Assembly: GCF_001540865.1 (NCBI RefSeq)
Contig: NC_033623.1
Coordinates: forward strand, 8,214,769-8,278,768
From: Ananas comosus
Taxonomy: Eukaryota; Streptophyta; Magnoliopsida; Poales; Bromeliaceae
DNA length: 64,000 nt
Direction: 5' to 3'
In this document: positions 34,131 to 45,699 of the stretch, piece by piece
Numbering within the stretch: the stretch's first letter is position 1
Layout: each line of letters begins with the position of its first letter
Translations under genes and position numbers: made by a program
The notes under the pieces: generated by a model
What the model was told of the DNA's origin: nothing
The model's input: the letters and a program-made list of their open reading frames with translations, nothing else
Database searches by the model: none

Positions 34131-34379
34131 AAGTTTTTGTCCTTTATACAACAATTAATTAATTAACATTAATATAACCTTATCCCTACCTAGCTAGCTA
34201 ATCCCCCTTAGTACCGGAACAGGTGATGGCACTAACCCCACGTATCCATACACACATTTTGTAACTTCATAAAAATATATATAAGAAAAATAAATAATAA
34301 ATCCCACCATGCATCTCGCTCCAACTCCATTTGCTAAATCAATCCAATACCATACCCCTTCGAAGCGGCCATATCTCTC

Positions 34380-34387
34380 TATATATA
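34380..34387 (+). promoter_or_regulatory. TATA box of the lectin-like gene
   Basis: CTCTATATATAGG is about 85 bp upstream of the chosen ATG, leaving a leader of about 55 nt. An in-frame ATG at 34389 overlaps this box and is therefore unlikely to be in the mRNA. Confidence 0.65.
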
Positions 34388-34469
34388 GGTGTTCCATGCA
34401 TGCACGCTATCTCCCACACCTCACCTGGGATTAGATAAGCGATTCCGATCAAGGATCCAATTGTTCATC

Positions 34470-35315
34470 ATGGGTGTCCCAACCTCAACTCTCATTCTGT
34501 CTCTGTTTCTCGTAGCATCTTATTTCCTGTACTACTCATGTCCATGCGAAGCCGCCGCTACTGGCACCGCCGGCGTCCCCGTGGGGACTATCGAGAGGAC
34601 GACGAAGCAGCAGATCCTCGTCAGCATCCTGCCGGGCGCGACGGGCGGATCCGTCCCCTTCCTGACCTCCCCCTCGGGGAAATACGTGGCGTACTTGCTC
34701 CGTCGCCCAACGGCGGAGGGCGCGGGCGGGTTCGGCAGCGACTTCTGCTACGTGGAAGTCGAGGACGCGAGCAGCGGAAGCAGCATGTGGGAGTCGGAGT
34801 GCACGCCGGTGAGCACGGTGAACTCGTGCGCGCTGCTGTTCACGTGGAACGGGCTGGAGGTGTTCGACGGGAGCACGTCGGTGTGGGACACGGGGGCGCA
34901 GTCGGCCAACAACAACTTCCTGGAGACGCTGGAGCTGGTCGACGAGGGGGACATGCGGATACGCGACAAGGACGGAGAGCTGGCCTGGAAGGCCAGCGAC
35001 GACCCGCGGGCAAACCAGAACTGCGGGCTGCCCGGGTCCCCCGGGGTGGCGCCGGCGCTGCCGCCGTTCGCAGAGCCGATCGGGAAGGACAACAACCTGC
35101 CTTTCGGGCAGGCCGGGCAGGGCGGCGGGCAGGGAGCAGGCGGGCAGCTGCCGGAGGTGCATGGGGTCAGCCAGACGGTTGGGTTCGGCAGCCAGCCGTT
35201 GGTGGATAACAGTCCGTACGATAGCGGTTGCTTGGCGGGGATTGAGCATTGGGTTGGGTCGGGTTTGGGTTTGGGTCTAATTATGGTTCTGGTTCAATTT
35301 GGGTTCGGGTTTTAG
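34470..35315 (+). CDS. Secreted lectin-like protein, possibly GPI-anchored (281 aa, single exon)
   Basis: Starting at MGVPTSTL, residues 1-28 are a strong signal peptide. Residues 40-180 form a globular region with Cys at 93, 111, 120 and 185 and strands such as SGKYVAYLL, FTWNGLEVFD, SVWDTGAQ, LELVDEGDMRIRDKDGELAW; the last resembles repeats of bulb-type mannose-binding lectins, though no full sugar-binding triad can be claimed. A glycine/glutamine-rich linker (205-245) leads to a hydrophobic C-terminus (262-281) after small residues, as in GPI-anchor signals. Very GC-rich codons and an intact frame indicate a real gene. I do not know a characterised homologue; its place would be the wall or plasma membrane surface. 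The antisense 237-codon frame is a shadow. Confidence 0.82.
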   Translation: MGVPTSTLILSLFLVASYFLYYSCPCEAAATGTAGVPVGTIERTTKQQILVSILPGATGGSVPFLTSPSGKYVAYLLRRPTAEGAGGFGSDFCYVEVEDASSGSSMWESECTPVSTVNSCALLFTWNGLEVFDGSTSVWDTGAQSANNNFLETLELVDEGDMRIRDKDGELAWKASDDPRANQNCGLPGSPGVAPALPPFAEPIGKDNNLPFGQAGQGGGQGAGGQLPEVHGVSQTVGFGSQPLVDNSPYDSGCLAGIEHWVGSGLGLGLIMVLVQFGFGF

Positions 35316-36193
35316 TTAATCAATTGGAGGTGTGGTCTTAGTTGATTTGGGTTTGTAGATGATGGTAATTGAAAGGCAGTAACGTAAAGTGATGTGGTTG
35401 TGGGATTCGTAGAGTGAGGGATTTAATTAAGTAATCAATTGTGTGGTAATTGTGCCTTCAATTATTGTTTTCGATACGTATTTTCTGAATAATCTTCTTA
35501 ATTTTCTGTACGCTAAATAGTCCGCTAAAAAATTTATTTATAAACTCAAAAGACAAGGATGAATCTCAGATACCTAATCTTATTACTAAACTAGTTAAGG
35601 ACCCACGTGATGCTGCGGGTAGTTATTTTAAATTTAATTTTAAAAATTAGTTATAAAAATCAATTTCAGAATTTAAATGGTGCAATAAGTACATCAAAAA
35701 ATTTTAGTATGTATAGTAATCCCCCATTAGTTAGTAAATAATTTTAGTAGGTATCGTAAGCCTCTAGTAGTTAGTGAATGAGAAGAGAAATTATTATTCG
35801 TGATTCTCACAATTAATTTTTGTCAAATATAAAATTAACTTAAGCTGCATCAATTTTGTTTATTTTTTAATGTATAATTTATATGTGAATGCTAAATATT
35901 ATAAAATTAATATTTATATCTAATACCAGTAGTCTAAATTATTTAATATTTATTTATATATTTTACATTTTATAAAAATAAATAATAAATTATGTAATAA
36001 ATTATTATATAATAATATATCTATATATACAAATAAAATACTATATATAATAAATAAATATATATATTTATAAATAAAATTATATATATATAATAAATAA
36101 ATATATATTTATAAATAAAATTCATATATATATTATATATAATAATATATAGAGATAGAGAGAGAGAGAGAGCAGAGAGAGTAGAGAGAGAGA
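35316..36193. other. AT-rich spacer 3' of the lectin-like gene
   Basis: Nothing recognised to about 35880. From 35880 to 36193 there are TA/TAAATA-rich tracts, then a GA microsatellite (36143-36193). Confidence 0.5.
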
Positions 36194-36741
36194 AGTAGCT
36201 ACTATGCTATCATGAATGCACGAGCCTTCCGTGTTCCAGGACTCGTTTCATGTTGCCTACTTTGAAATCGTCGATCGCTTCTAGTTAAACTTGATTATAG
36301 AGTTTGAAGTACCTAGAAAATAAATTTTATATATTTATCGATATCAATCTTGCACTAGTAAACCGAAGGGCGCTCAAAAATCAACGCTACATAAAAAATC
36401 TTACAAAATGAATAATAATGACATAAAATTTTAAATCAAAGATTTTTGAATCTGTTTATTATATAGTATAAAAGAATTTTATCAAATTCACTTGATTTGG
36501 ATATTTCTACACCATTAAACTTGCAAACGGCTCCTACGGCTATTGAAATTTATTACAATTTTGAGCCATTCGATCACTAGCAAATGTATCGAAAATAATA
36601 AAATTTATTTTCTAGGTATCAAAATACTGTATGATCAAAGTTTAACGGAGCGATCGACGATTCGACAAAGTCGCAACATCGAAACGAACTGGTAATCCAG
36701 GACGGAAGGCTCCGTGCTTTCGATAGCATAGTAAGCCTCAC
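36194..36741. mobile_element. Long-TIR MITE 1 in TA microsatellite (about 548 bp)
   Basis: The first about 140 bp (TACTATGCTATCATGAATGC ... CGTCGATCGC ... ACCTAGAAAATAAATTT) are an imperfect inverse of the last about 140 bp (AGCATAGTA at 36726-36734). TA or GA repeats flank both sides. It contains no coding sequence. Confidence 0.8.
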
Positions 36742-36807
36742 TATATATATAATATTATATATTATATATATATTACTATATATATATATATATATATATT
36801 AATATAT

Positions 36808-37376
36808 TAGGCAATATGTACTATCGTATTAAATAGGGATATGAGCACTTTGGCCCTATCAAGTTGTTCATGTTGATCGATGATTCCAAAATCGAGATTG
36901 GAACTGTGAAGTTGAATCTTAGAGTATTTGAACATCTAGATAACTAAATTTTATAAATTTTGGATCTATGGTTTACCATGGTGATCAAAATGTCGTAAAC
37001 ATTTGACAATTTTTGACGGCTATATGACCCGTTTGCTTGTTTAATCGGTGTAAAGCAATCCCAAAATTGCTTGAATTTTTGATAGAAAATTTTTTATTAG
37101 CTATTTAAGATAAATTTGATAACTGCTGATTACAACTCGAGAAATCTTAACCTCTATTTTCAGAACCGTGTATTCATTATGACCGTTCATTTTTTCAACT
37201 CTTAAGATAAACTGATATGATTTTGAAATTAATACACAAATTTGAGTTTCAAACATTTCTAATGGTAGAATCAACTTCAACGGTGCCGATTATCAATTGT
37301 GAAGTATCCGATCATTCAAATCAATAATATGGACAAGGTCCCAAATCCTATTAATAGGATAGTAGCCGAACACCTA
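36808..37376. mobile_element. Long-TIR MITE 2 in TA microsatellite, degenerate
   Basis: ACTATCGTATTAAATAGGGA at the left corresponds, inverted and imperfectly, to the sequence before ATAGTAGCCG at the right. It is flanked by a TA tract at 36773-36800 and TATATC-type sequence after 37376. The size is like MITE 1 but the termini are more diverged. Confidence 0.55.
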
Positions 37377-37402
37377 TAATATATATCTATATATATATAA
37401 CG

Positions 37403-37629
37403 AGAGTTAGCTATGATACTTTTACAGTATCACATCATGCGCTGATAGGTTTTAAAGCCATTGGATCTACTTTTTGATTATTAATAGCGCGTCTTGATTA
37501 AACACTATTCACCTACCACCAGCTAACACACCACCTACCATCATCATCATCAACCCACATCTCTCATCCAAGGCTAAAAACCACAAGTATCACCCCATGA
37601 TACTTTTACAAGTATTCTAGCCTAACTCT
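37403..37629. mobile_element. Short MITE 3 in TA microsatellite
   Basis: The left arm GAGTTAGCTATGATACTTTT and the right arm (inverse: GAGTTAGGCTAGAATACTTG) are inverted repeats about 227 bp apart. TATATA flanks on both sides. MITE 5 has similar ends. Confidence 0.7.
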
Positions 37630-37665
37630 ATAATATTATTATATATTTTATATATATATATTATA

Positions 37666-37697
<32 letters not shown>

Positions 37698-38243
37698 AGT
37701 TGAGCTAAGAATACTATCGGTAGTAAACGATCGTTTTTACTATCCGATTTGTTTTTCGATGATATTGCTTCCAAATTGGACGATCGGCTCCGTTAAATAT
37801 GATCTTAAACCATTTAAACTACCTTAAAATCAAATTTTACAGCGATTTTCGATCCATTGTTCTTTTATCCATTAGTGAACAAAAAATGAATGGCTGAAAA
37901 TGAATATCTCTTTAAAAATGAATGATAGGAGTCTCGTACATGCAAATCAAGAATATAGATCTGTTTTAATATTTAAAGAATTTTCTAACAAAATTTCAAT
38001 TGATTTGGATATTTTACACGCTCGTTAAACAGAGAACGCTTTCTTATCGACCATTAGAATTATAAATTTGAATCCTTTGATCATTAGGCAAATGAGTCGA
38101 AAAGATTTGAATTTTTGATTCTAAACATTAAGTGGTCAGATCATGTTCAACGGAACCGGACGTCAATTTAAAGTGTCTATCGTCGAAAACTCAAATCGGT
38201 AGTAAAACGGCTCGTTTACTACCGAATAGTGATTCTAGCTCAA

Positions 38244-38244
<1 letters not shown>
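37698..38244. mobile_element. Long-TIR MITE 4 in microsatellite (547 bp)
   Basis: About 110-bp inverted ends: AGTTGAGCTAAGAATACTAT with CGGTAGTAAACGATCG at the left, and the inverse of the segment ending GATTCTAGCTCAAT at the right. A (TA)n tract is to the left and (CT)n to the right. Confidence 0.8.
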
Positions 38245-38319
<75 letters not shown>

Positions 38320-38330
38320 ATATATATATA
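38245..38330. repeat. (CT)n and (TA)n microsatellites
   Basis: About 31 CT units with one interruption run to 38306, followed by TA repeats. Confidence 0.95.
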
Positions 38331-38333
38331 TAA

Positions 38334-38556
38334 TTGAGCTCCTATGCTTTTAAAAGTATCGCCAATCTATTGTTGTCTTGTAATAATTTAGGCCATTGGA
38401 TCACGAGAATATGCGTTAGATATGTGGCCCCTAGGGTTGAGTGGTGTTGGTGAATAGTTATAACTAATGGTTGAAAATCGATCCGAGAGTAGTAGATCTA
38501 ACGTAAAAAAACTTACAGAACTATTTGGTACTTTTACAAACACTAGCTGATCTCTA
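38334..38556. mobile_element. Short MITE 5 after TA microsatellite
   Basis: The left arm TTGAGCTCCTATGCTTTTAA and the inverse of the right arm (GATCAGCTAGTGTTTGTAAA) share the AGCT...TTTTAAAAGTA pattern of MITE 3, with a similar length of 223 bp. Confidence 0.6.
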
Positions 38557-38572
38557 TTTTTTATAATATATA

Positions 38573-39022
38573 TTATAGAAGTCCCACGATGATCCACGAG
38601 GCGCCGAAATCCTCGTTGGACCCCGAATAAAATTTCCAAATGAACCCCTTTGTTTCTAACTCGCAAACACCCAGCGCCGCGCACTCCCAGCAACCAGTGC
38701 CGCGCCGCGCACCCGGACCACGTGCGCGCGCCACGCCTGCGCCGCTCGCGCATGCGTCCGCTGCGTCCACAGGTCAGCGCGGCGCCAAGTCCACCGCCCA
38801 GCGCCCGCCCGGCGTCGTGTCGGCTCCCGTCCACGCCAGCCGCGAGCCCCCCGATCAGCGCTGCAAGCGCACGCTCCACGGCTCTCTCCGCTTCGCCCCG
38901 CCAGAGTCCGCGCTGTGCAACCCGCGCGCCGCTGCCCTCGCCCGCCCACGCGCAGAGCCCAGGGTCACCGCACCGCGCCGCGCTGCCCGCTCGCGGTTTT
39001 CTGCCGCCCGCGCCAGCACCCA
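38573..39022. other. GC-rich island without a credible gene
   Basis: About 450 bp of CG-rich sequence sits sharply inside AT-rich DNA. It is open in several frames on both strands at once (211 codons minus; 146 and 155 plus), which reflects composition, not coding. Its last part is duplicated after the N at 40640. Confidence 0.5.
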
Positions 39023-40639
39023 CGGACCGTCTCGCGCGCCAGCCCTCGCCTCGCTTGTTACAACATGTGCAGTGTATTGAGAATAATCTATATTATAAGA
39101 TTATCAGATTATATTGATTATAAGATTTAAAAGATTGCCCCTCCCCAAGTTATAAGAGAACACTAATTAATGAATTTGATAATTATATAATTTTCAGACT
39201 TCTACAGTAAAATTACCAATTAATAATGAGAGGATTAATTGGGAGTACATTTACTGAGGTTGGGTAAATAGAAATTTGTTTCCATATTGTTTCCAATCTA
39301 CAACGGTATCTATTGCGGCATGCAATCATTAAGTTACTGTCAAATTTTTTTGATTTTTTTATAATTGTTATAGAATTTTATTGGGCTAATTATTAAATTA
39401 AATTAACTTAACACAATCATACATAAAAAGGAAATTTCTAAGAATATTTAATTAATTAATTTTTATCGTAATACATTTGTGAGGAAAAATTTTATAAAGA
39501 CTTAATTAACAAATAATTAAATTTATAAGACTAACAATGTAAAAAAATGAGAAAATGAAGTAATTAAAATATATAAATAAAGATGTTAAACTAGTAGAAG
39601 AAGAAAGAGAGTGTAAGAGTGGTATTAGCAAGTAAATTATTTTTTAGAGATATGTATGACAAAAATTAGAGGGAAAGCTATTAAAACGATTTCGATAAAT
39701 TAATAAAATAATAGAAAAGGAGCGTTCGTGGAGAAGAAATAGTTACTTGCATCAGATGTGCAAGTACATCTTATTGACAGCATTTCTAAAATCCCACAAT
39801 GTAAATCTCGAATTCAATATCTAATGCTTTGAATGTAGTTTATAATATTTAAACAGTCTAAATATAAAAAATTTTAAATTTTGGTGACTTATTTCCGACA
39901 TATCATGTAAGGGCTTTATTTTTACTATTGATTTTTGAGGCTGGCGCGCTGATACCATAATATTAAGTTTTTTTTTTGCGCCACAGAAATGGCGCCACGT
40001 GGTAAGTCAGTCTATACCACGTGGAGGGCTCCCAAAGTCAAATATGGAACGACAAATGGTGCGCCAAGACCTAGTAAGAATAGGTCCAAAATTGAAAGTC
40101 AGTTGGAGGGAAATGTGGTTGAGACCGGTCAGAAATAGTCTGCAGAAAGAGAGATATAAGACATACCCCGTAATGGGGAATAACTGAATAACGATAGGTA
40201 AAACTATAAATAAACAGAATACGCATGCTATAAGGGCTTTTTTTTCCTACGAACAAGAAGACTATTCTATTTCTAGCACTTTTCTACTTTCTAGAAATAG
40301 TCTACTTGTAATCTTTACTTTTCCTATATTTTTTGCTTTCATAGAAATAGTCATTAAGATAGATTTTTTTGTGATTAAGGGAGTAGTGAAACCCATTATC
40401 CTGTAAACTTCTTTCAGTTTTAAAATACATATTGGAGTCATTTGACTCATTTTAGCCGAATATATAGTAAAGTGCTTTGAACTTGGCTGAGCGGATTTCT
40501 TATCAGCCGATCGCTTGATTTAGTCATAAGCGCATTCTTAAGGGTCACTTTCAGAAGCCGTTCCGTCTCTCTCTTGTCTCTCTCTTGTTGCTTCTTGAGG
40601 CAGATTATTGACCGGGTCAATGGTCTAGGCATTCAGCTC
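39023..40639 (-). repeat. 1.6-kb tandem repeat, unit A (internal region plus LTR)
   Basis: It is nearly identical to 40641-42264. It holds 39023-39957, non-coding internal-type sequence, then an LTR-like part at 39958-40639 with a primer-binding-site match at the boundary. The unit ends at GGCATTCAGCTC directly before a single N. No coding region. Confidence 0.85.
39946..39957 (-). other. Primer-binding site-like sequence, unit A
   Basis: Minus strand TGGTATCAGCGC, matching the initiator-methionine tRNA end complement (TGGTATCAGAGC) at 11 of 12 positions. It lies directly after the LTR edge, as expected for minus-strand priming. Confidence 0.7.
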
Positions 40640-40640
40640 N

Positions 40641-42270
40641 CGGCCGTCTGCGCCCGCGCCCTCGCCTCCTTGCTACACATGTGCAGTTATTGAGGAATAA
40701 TATATAGTTATAGATTATAGATTATAGATTATAGATTATAAAAGATTGCTCCCCAAGTTATAAAGAGACTACTAATTAATGATTTGATAATTATATTAAA
40801 TTTTTCAGACTTCGTACATAAAATTACCATTTAATAATGAGAGGATTAATCGGGAGTACATTTACTGAGGTTGGGTAAATAGAAATCTGTTTCAATATTG
40901 TTTCCAATCTACAACGGTATCTATTGCTGCATGCAATCATTAAATTACTGTCAAATTTTTTTGACTTTTTTTATAATTGTTATAGAATTTATTGTCTAAT
41001 TATTAAATTAAATTAACTTAACACAATCATACATAAAAAGGAAATTTCTAAGAATATTTAATTAATTAATTTTTATCGTAATACATTTGTGAGGAAATAT
41101 TTTATAAAGACTTAATTAACAAATAGTTAAATTTATAAGACTAACAATGTAAAAAAATGAGAAAATGAAGTAATTGAAATATATAAATAAAGATGGTTAA
41201 ACTAGTAGAAGAAGAAAGAGAGTGTAAGAGTGGTATTAGCAAGTAAATTATTTTATAGAGATATGTATGACAAAAATTAGAGGGAAAGCTATTAAACGAT
41301 TTCGATAAATTAATAAAATAATAGAAAAGGAGCGTTCGTGGAGAAGAGATAGTTACTTGCATCAGATGTGTGCAAGTACATCTTATTGACAGCATTTCTA
41401 AAATCCCACAATGTAAATCTCAAATTCAATATCTAATGCTTTGAATGTAGTTTATAATATTTAAAGAGTCTAAATATAAAAAATTTTAAATTTTGGTGAC
41501 TTATTTCCGACATATCATGTAAGGGCTTTATTTTTACTATTGATTTTTGAGGCTGGCGCGCTGATACCATAATATTAAGGTTTTTTTGGCTCCACAGATA
41601 TGGCGCCACGTGGTAAGTCAATCTATACCACGTGGAGGGCTCCCAAAGTCAAACATGGAGCGACAAATGGTGCGCCAGGACCTAGTAAGAATAAGTCCAA
41701 AATCAAAAGTCGGTTGGGGGGAAATGTGATTGAAACCGGCCAGAAGCAGCCTACAGAAAGAGAGATATAAGACATGCCCCGTAATGGGGAATAACTGAAT
41801 AACGATAGGTAAAACTATAAATAAACAGAATACGGATGCTATAAGGGCTTTTTTTTTCCTACGAGCAAGAAGACTATTCTATTTTCAGCATTTTTCTGCT
41901 TTCTAGAAATAGTCTACTTGTAATATTTACTTTCCCTATATTTTCTGCTTTCATAGGAGTAGTCATTAAGATAGATTTTTTTGTGATTAAGGGAGTAGTG
42001 AAACCCATTATCCTGTAAACTTCTTTCAGTTTTAAAATACATATTGGAGTCATTCGACTCATTTTAGCCGAATATATAGTAAAGTGCTTTGAACTTGGCT
42101 GAGCGGATTTCTTATCAGCCGATCGCTTGATTTAGTCATGGGCGCATTCTTAAGGGTCACTTTCAGAAGCCGTTCCATCTCTCTTTTCCGTCTCTCTCTT
42201 GTCTCTCTCTTGTTGCTTCTCGAGGCAGATTATTGACCAGGTCAATGGTCTAGGCATTCAGCTCCCAACA
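40641..42270 (-). repeat. 1.6-kb tandem repeat, unit B (internal region plus complete LTR)
   Basis: It follows unit A after one N. The LTR-like part is 41571-42270 and on the minus strand starts TGTTGGGAGCTGAATGCC; unit A lacks those first bases. The primer-site match recurs at 41558-41569. A (GATTATA)n-like stretch occurs at 40707-40740. Together A and B form an internal-LTR-internal-LTR array. Confidence 0.85.
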
Positions 42271-43401
42271 GGTATGAAACATTATAATATTTTCTATATA
42301 GATCTTTTAATTGGTTAGATGATATCTATCGGACTAGATTTTACTTTTAAAATAATAATATTAAAATTATCAAAAAATTTAAATTTAGAGACTTATTTTG
42401 GATATATCAAATAATGGCTTTGTTTTTACCATTTAGTTTTGAGACTTCATTATTCCTTACTTATAGGTTTTGAAACATTATAATATTTTCTATGTATATG
42501 GATCTTTTCATTCATGTAGATGACATCTTTCTCTCTAGATTTCAATTTAAGATATTAATTATTAAAAATTAGATGAGGTAGATAAAACAAAACGATATAT
42601 CAGAAAGTACTTTTTTATTTTTTTGAAAAACTTTGAATACCAGTTATTTGGTATGCCGCTTTTTTATTTAAATATTCTATGATTTTAACTATATCACTTT
42701 AACATCTTATGCTTTTTATTTTCATTTTTTAGTACACCTATCATTATATTTTCCATTAAAAAGGACGTATCACACGCACACACTCAGAATTGTCCCATAA
42801 AAATAGAAAAACAAAATGGAGACCTCTTAGGACTTAATTCTAATAATTATTGGAGGTCCCCATGGCACTTTTTTTATCCATCTTTGCGGGACATTTCCGA
42901 GGATATGTGCACACTACGTGATATCTTAACGGAGAAGATAACAACGGATATACTGAAAGTGAAAATAAAAATCACAGAAAAAAATAAACCACAGAGAAGG
43001 TATGTATATTTTTTTTTTTGGAGAGAAAAAAGAAGCAATACAAAAAAAAAAAGATTTAAAAGCACACTATTACTGTTGCCAATTTAGAAAATATCGTAAA
43101 AAGTATTAGCGGGATTTAAATTATGATAGCGCCTATACTCATGTTGGTGAATCTTTTAGCACTAAAAACTTGCTATTATATGAAAAAAATACAGGGGAAG
43201 TAAAAATCTCTGTGCAGGAGTTATTTTGGGTGCTCTAAATTTGGAAAAACTTTGCTTTTGCGTTCTTTAATAATTTTTAATATTAAATATTGATGATTTC
43301 GTAATTAGAACAATAGATACTAAATTATAAATGTCAATAAATTTATCATTATTACCGGTGTTTTAAAATAAATATTACTAAATGTATTATTTTATCGACA
43401 A
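42271..43401. repeat. Diverged relatives of the tandem unit; AT-rich spacer
   Basis: GAAACATTATAATATTTTCT occurs at 42275 and 42471 (196 bp apart). The segment near 42385-42455 (GACTTATTTTGGATATATCA, GGCTTTGTTTTTACCATT) is a third, diverged copy of the internal sequence at 39880-39945. From 42600 to 43401 nothing is recognised. Confidence 0.5.
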
Positions 43402-45240
43402 TATCACGCCCCGAATTTTGTCGGAACCCTAGCTCGCTAATAGATCTGCCGCACACATGGAAAGCCCCGTGCATATAAAGCGACAAAAACCTACTCAAAG
43501 AGTAAAGAACAATTAACACAAAACAGTAACAGAACCGGAATAAACTAAAGTATAAATGAAACAAACTGTACGTACAGAAGCTTCAAAATAATACAACCCA
43601 CATCTCTCAACTGGAAAGTAAAAACATCACAATATATATAGTAAGTCTCCCCAAAGGCCAACAAATGGATCATCACTATAACAGTTCTTGGGTAGAAGAG
43701 CTATCTATCCAATGATACCCTTACCTCGATCAAAACTGTTGGAATAAGGGTGACAGACTCTGCAAGAAAAAGGTCAACACATAGAACGTAAGAACTACTA
43801 AAAATAAGTAGTCTTCAGTAGATACTACTAAGCTGCTGAAAGAAAACTGAATAAGTGATTAACTGCAAGAAGGAACTATTACTATTTTACCTCTAAACTA
43901 ATAACCGAAGAAATGCATGCATCTTGTAGAGTAGATATCAACTAACAGCAATACTGTCAAAATAACCCAATCAACCGACTGACTCGCAAGCCCAGTCAAG
44001 CCTGCGCTAACCTCACATTTGATCTAACTAAAATAGAATGAGTCATCAATGTGAAAGTAAAAATACTAAATCAAGCTTCCTATCTCCGGAAAACTCGAGG
44101 GCCGCAACCCCCTCGAGGATCAAGTAATCAGGTCAAATATACTACAGTCCATAATCAATGCAAACGATCAAATAGATCATACTAACCACTACTAAAACGA
44201 CCTCAGCAAAATCTGATGCATAACCCTCTAATAGAAACAACCGTCTAACCCACGGCTCAAAATCCAATAATAAATCGGCCCAAACCTCAAGACTAATTAA
44301 GCCCCAAATCCCGGTACAAATCATCTCACACTACCCCTACTACATGTAGTTCAACTATTCCTAACACTAGACCCTTACTGTGGTAATAACACACACTAGC
44401 ACTACGTTCATGTTAAATATATTGGATGTGGCCCACGTAATTTATTTAAGTCGATCTATAAAGATACAGTCGGTCTATTCAAATCAATTTATAAACATAT
44501 GATAGATCTAACGATTAGAATGTATTTGGACACATCCTTAAACGTCCTTAATAGATAAACGTGATTTAACATTCTTACACCAAAATTATTTATAAATATG
44601 TAACATACGAGAGCCCCGGTCTAATCCTAATCCTAATTTCTATGACGGCTCCATCTTCGAGGATAAGGAAATTATACTCAAAACGTCCCGCTTTTTGTTA
44701 ATCGTGAATGAGGACAAACCACAATAAAAAACTCACTGTCTACAATTTAAATTTAGAAATCGAAATTATGACAGAGGGTGCGATCTTAATATATAATAAA
44801 ATTTTAATATGTGCTATTAGAGCCACATATTTTGTCGATTTTTTATTTTTTTAAGATTTCGTCTGACTTTCTTTTCATTAAAAACAAATAAATAAATTTT
44901 TCGATTGGTTTGTGTTAATGGTGACGCCGGTCGATCTTAATCGAGTTCGGCGTTCGAAGGAACGGCGTAACCGGCTGCATTAACCGACGCAAGAAGCCTT
45001 AAAAAACAAAAAAACAAAAAAAAAAAACAAAAAACAAAAAGCGGGACCCACGAGGGTTCACGTACGGCCCTATTAGGGGCCATACGAGGCAACGCCACAA
45101 GGGGCTGCCCGGAGCACCCCTGTGGGATGCAGTCAACAAACAAGGGTGCAGTCAACAAGTAAGAAAAAAAAGAGGGGTAGCTGCCAGGTGCAGCCCCATG
45201 TGGGGCATGCTTGCAACCCGCAGGGGCTTGCAACTAGATA
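43402..45240 (+). mobile_element. LTR-like DNA beginning (T)ATCACGCCCCG
   Basis: The start TATCACGCCCCGAATTTTG is one base away from the TGTCACGCCCC start of the LTR group in this window. There is no coding sequence. Further right are an A-rich tract (45003-45040) and a GC-richer block with TAGGGGCCATACGAGGC (45074-45090). The right boundary, partner and target duplication were not found. Confidence 0.35.
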
Positions 45241-45699
45241 TAATTTTTTATGTTATTATTCTAAACACACATAAAATGATAATAAAAATTTAGAATAGAA
45301 TATATAGACTTCATACAGTTTATAAATTTGAGTCGCATAAGGTTACTGAGAAAATTACTCTGGACTAATATTTTTTTTCCACCACATTTTGAATTAAAAT
45401 GAAATTTTCGGTCATTCAATATCATATAAAGATTTATAAGATCGATCAACTATGTCTAAAAGTAGCCACAGCATCCTAGTCATGGTATATAATCCACTTA
45501 CAATATTTTCATAAGATGATATTAAACTAAAGTTAACTCAAAAATTCATGCGGATTCTTAATTTGATTTTAATAGTCATTCAATGTCAAATAAAGTTATT
45601 TGTAATTTTCATTATACTTAGGAGTAACCACAGTATCCTATAGATAATGAAAAATATATATAAGGTACTGACAATGAATTAAAGCTTGACTATTTGTTG
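45241..45699. other. AT-rich spacer left of the Gypsy element
   Basis: No LTR matching anything to the right of the Gypsy coding region could be seen, so the element looks 5'-truncated or its LTR has decayed. Confidence 0.35.

Noticed and set aside
34536..35249. Antisense 237-codon and alternative sense 223-codon frames in the lectin-like gene
   Set aside because: Low-complexity translations caused by high GC at third positions; the 281-aa frame has signal peptide and structured domain.
38388..39117. Overlapping frames of 211, 155, 146 and 97 codons in the GC-rich island
   Set aside because: Open in several frames on both strands at once, Ala/Arg/Pro-rich, and partly duplicated in a non-coding tandem repeat.
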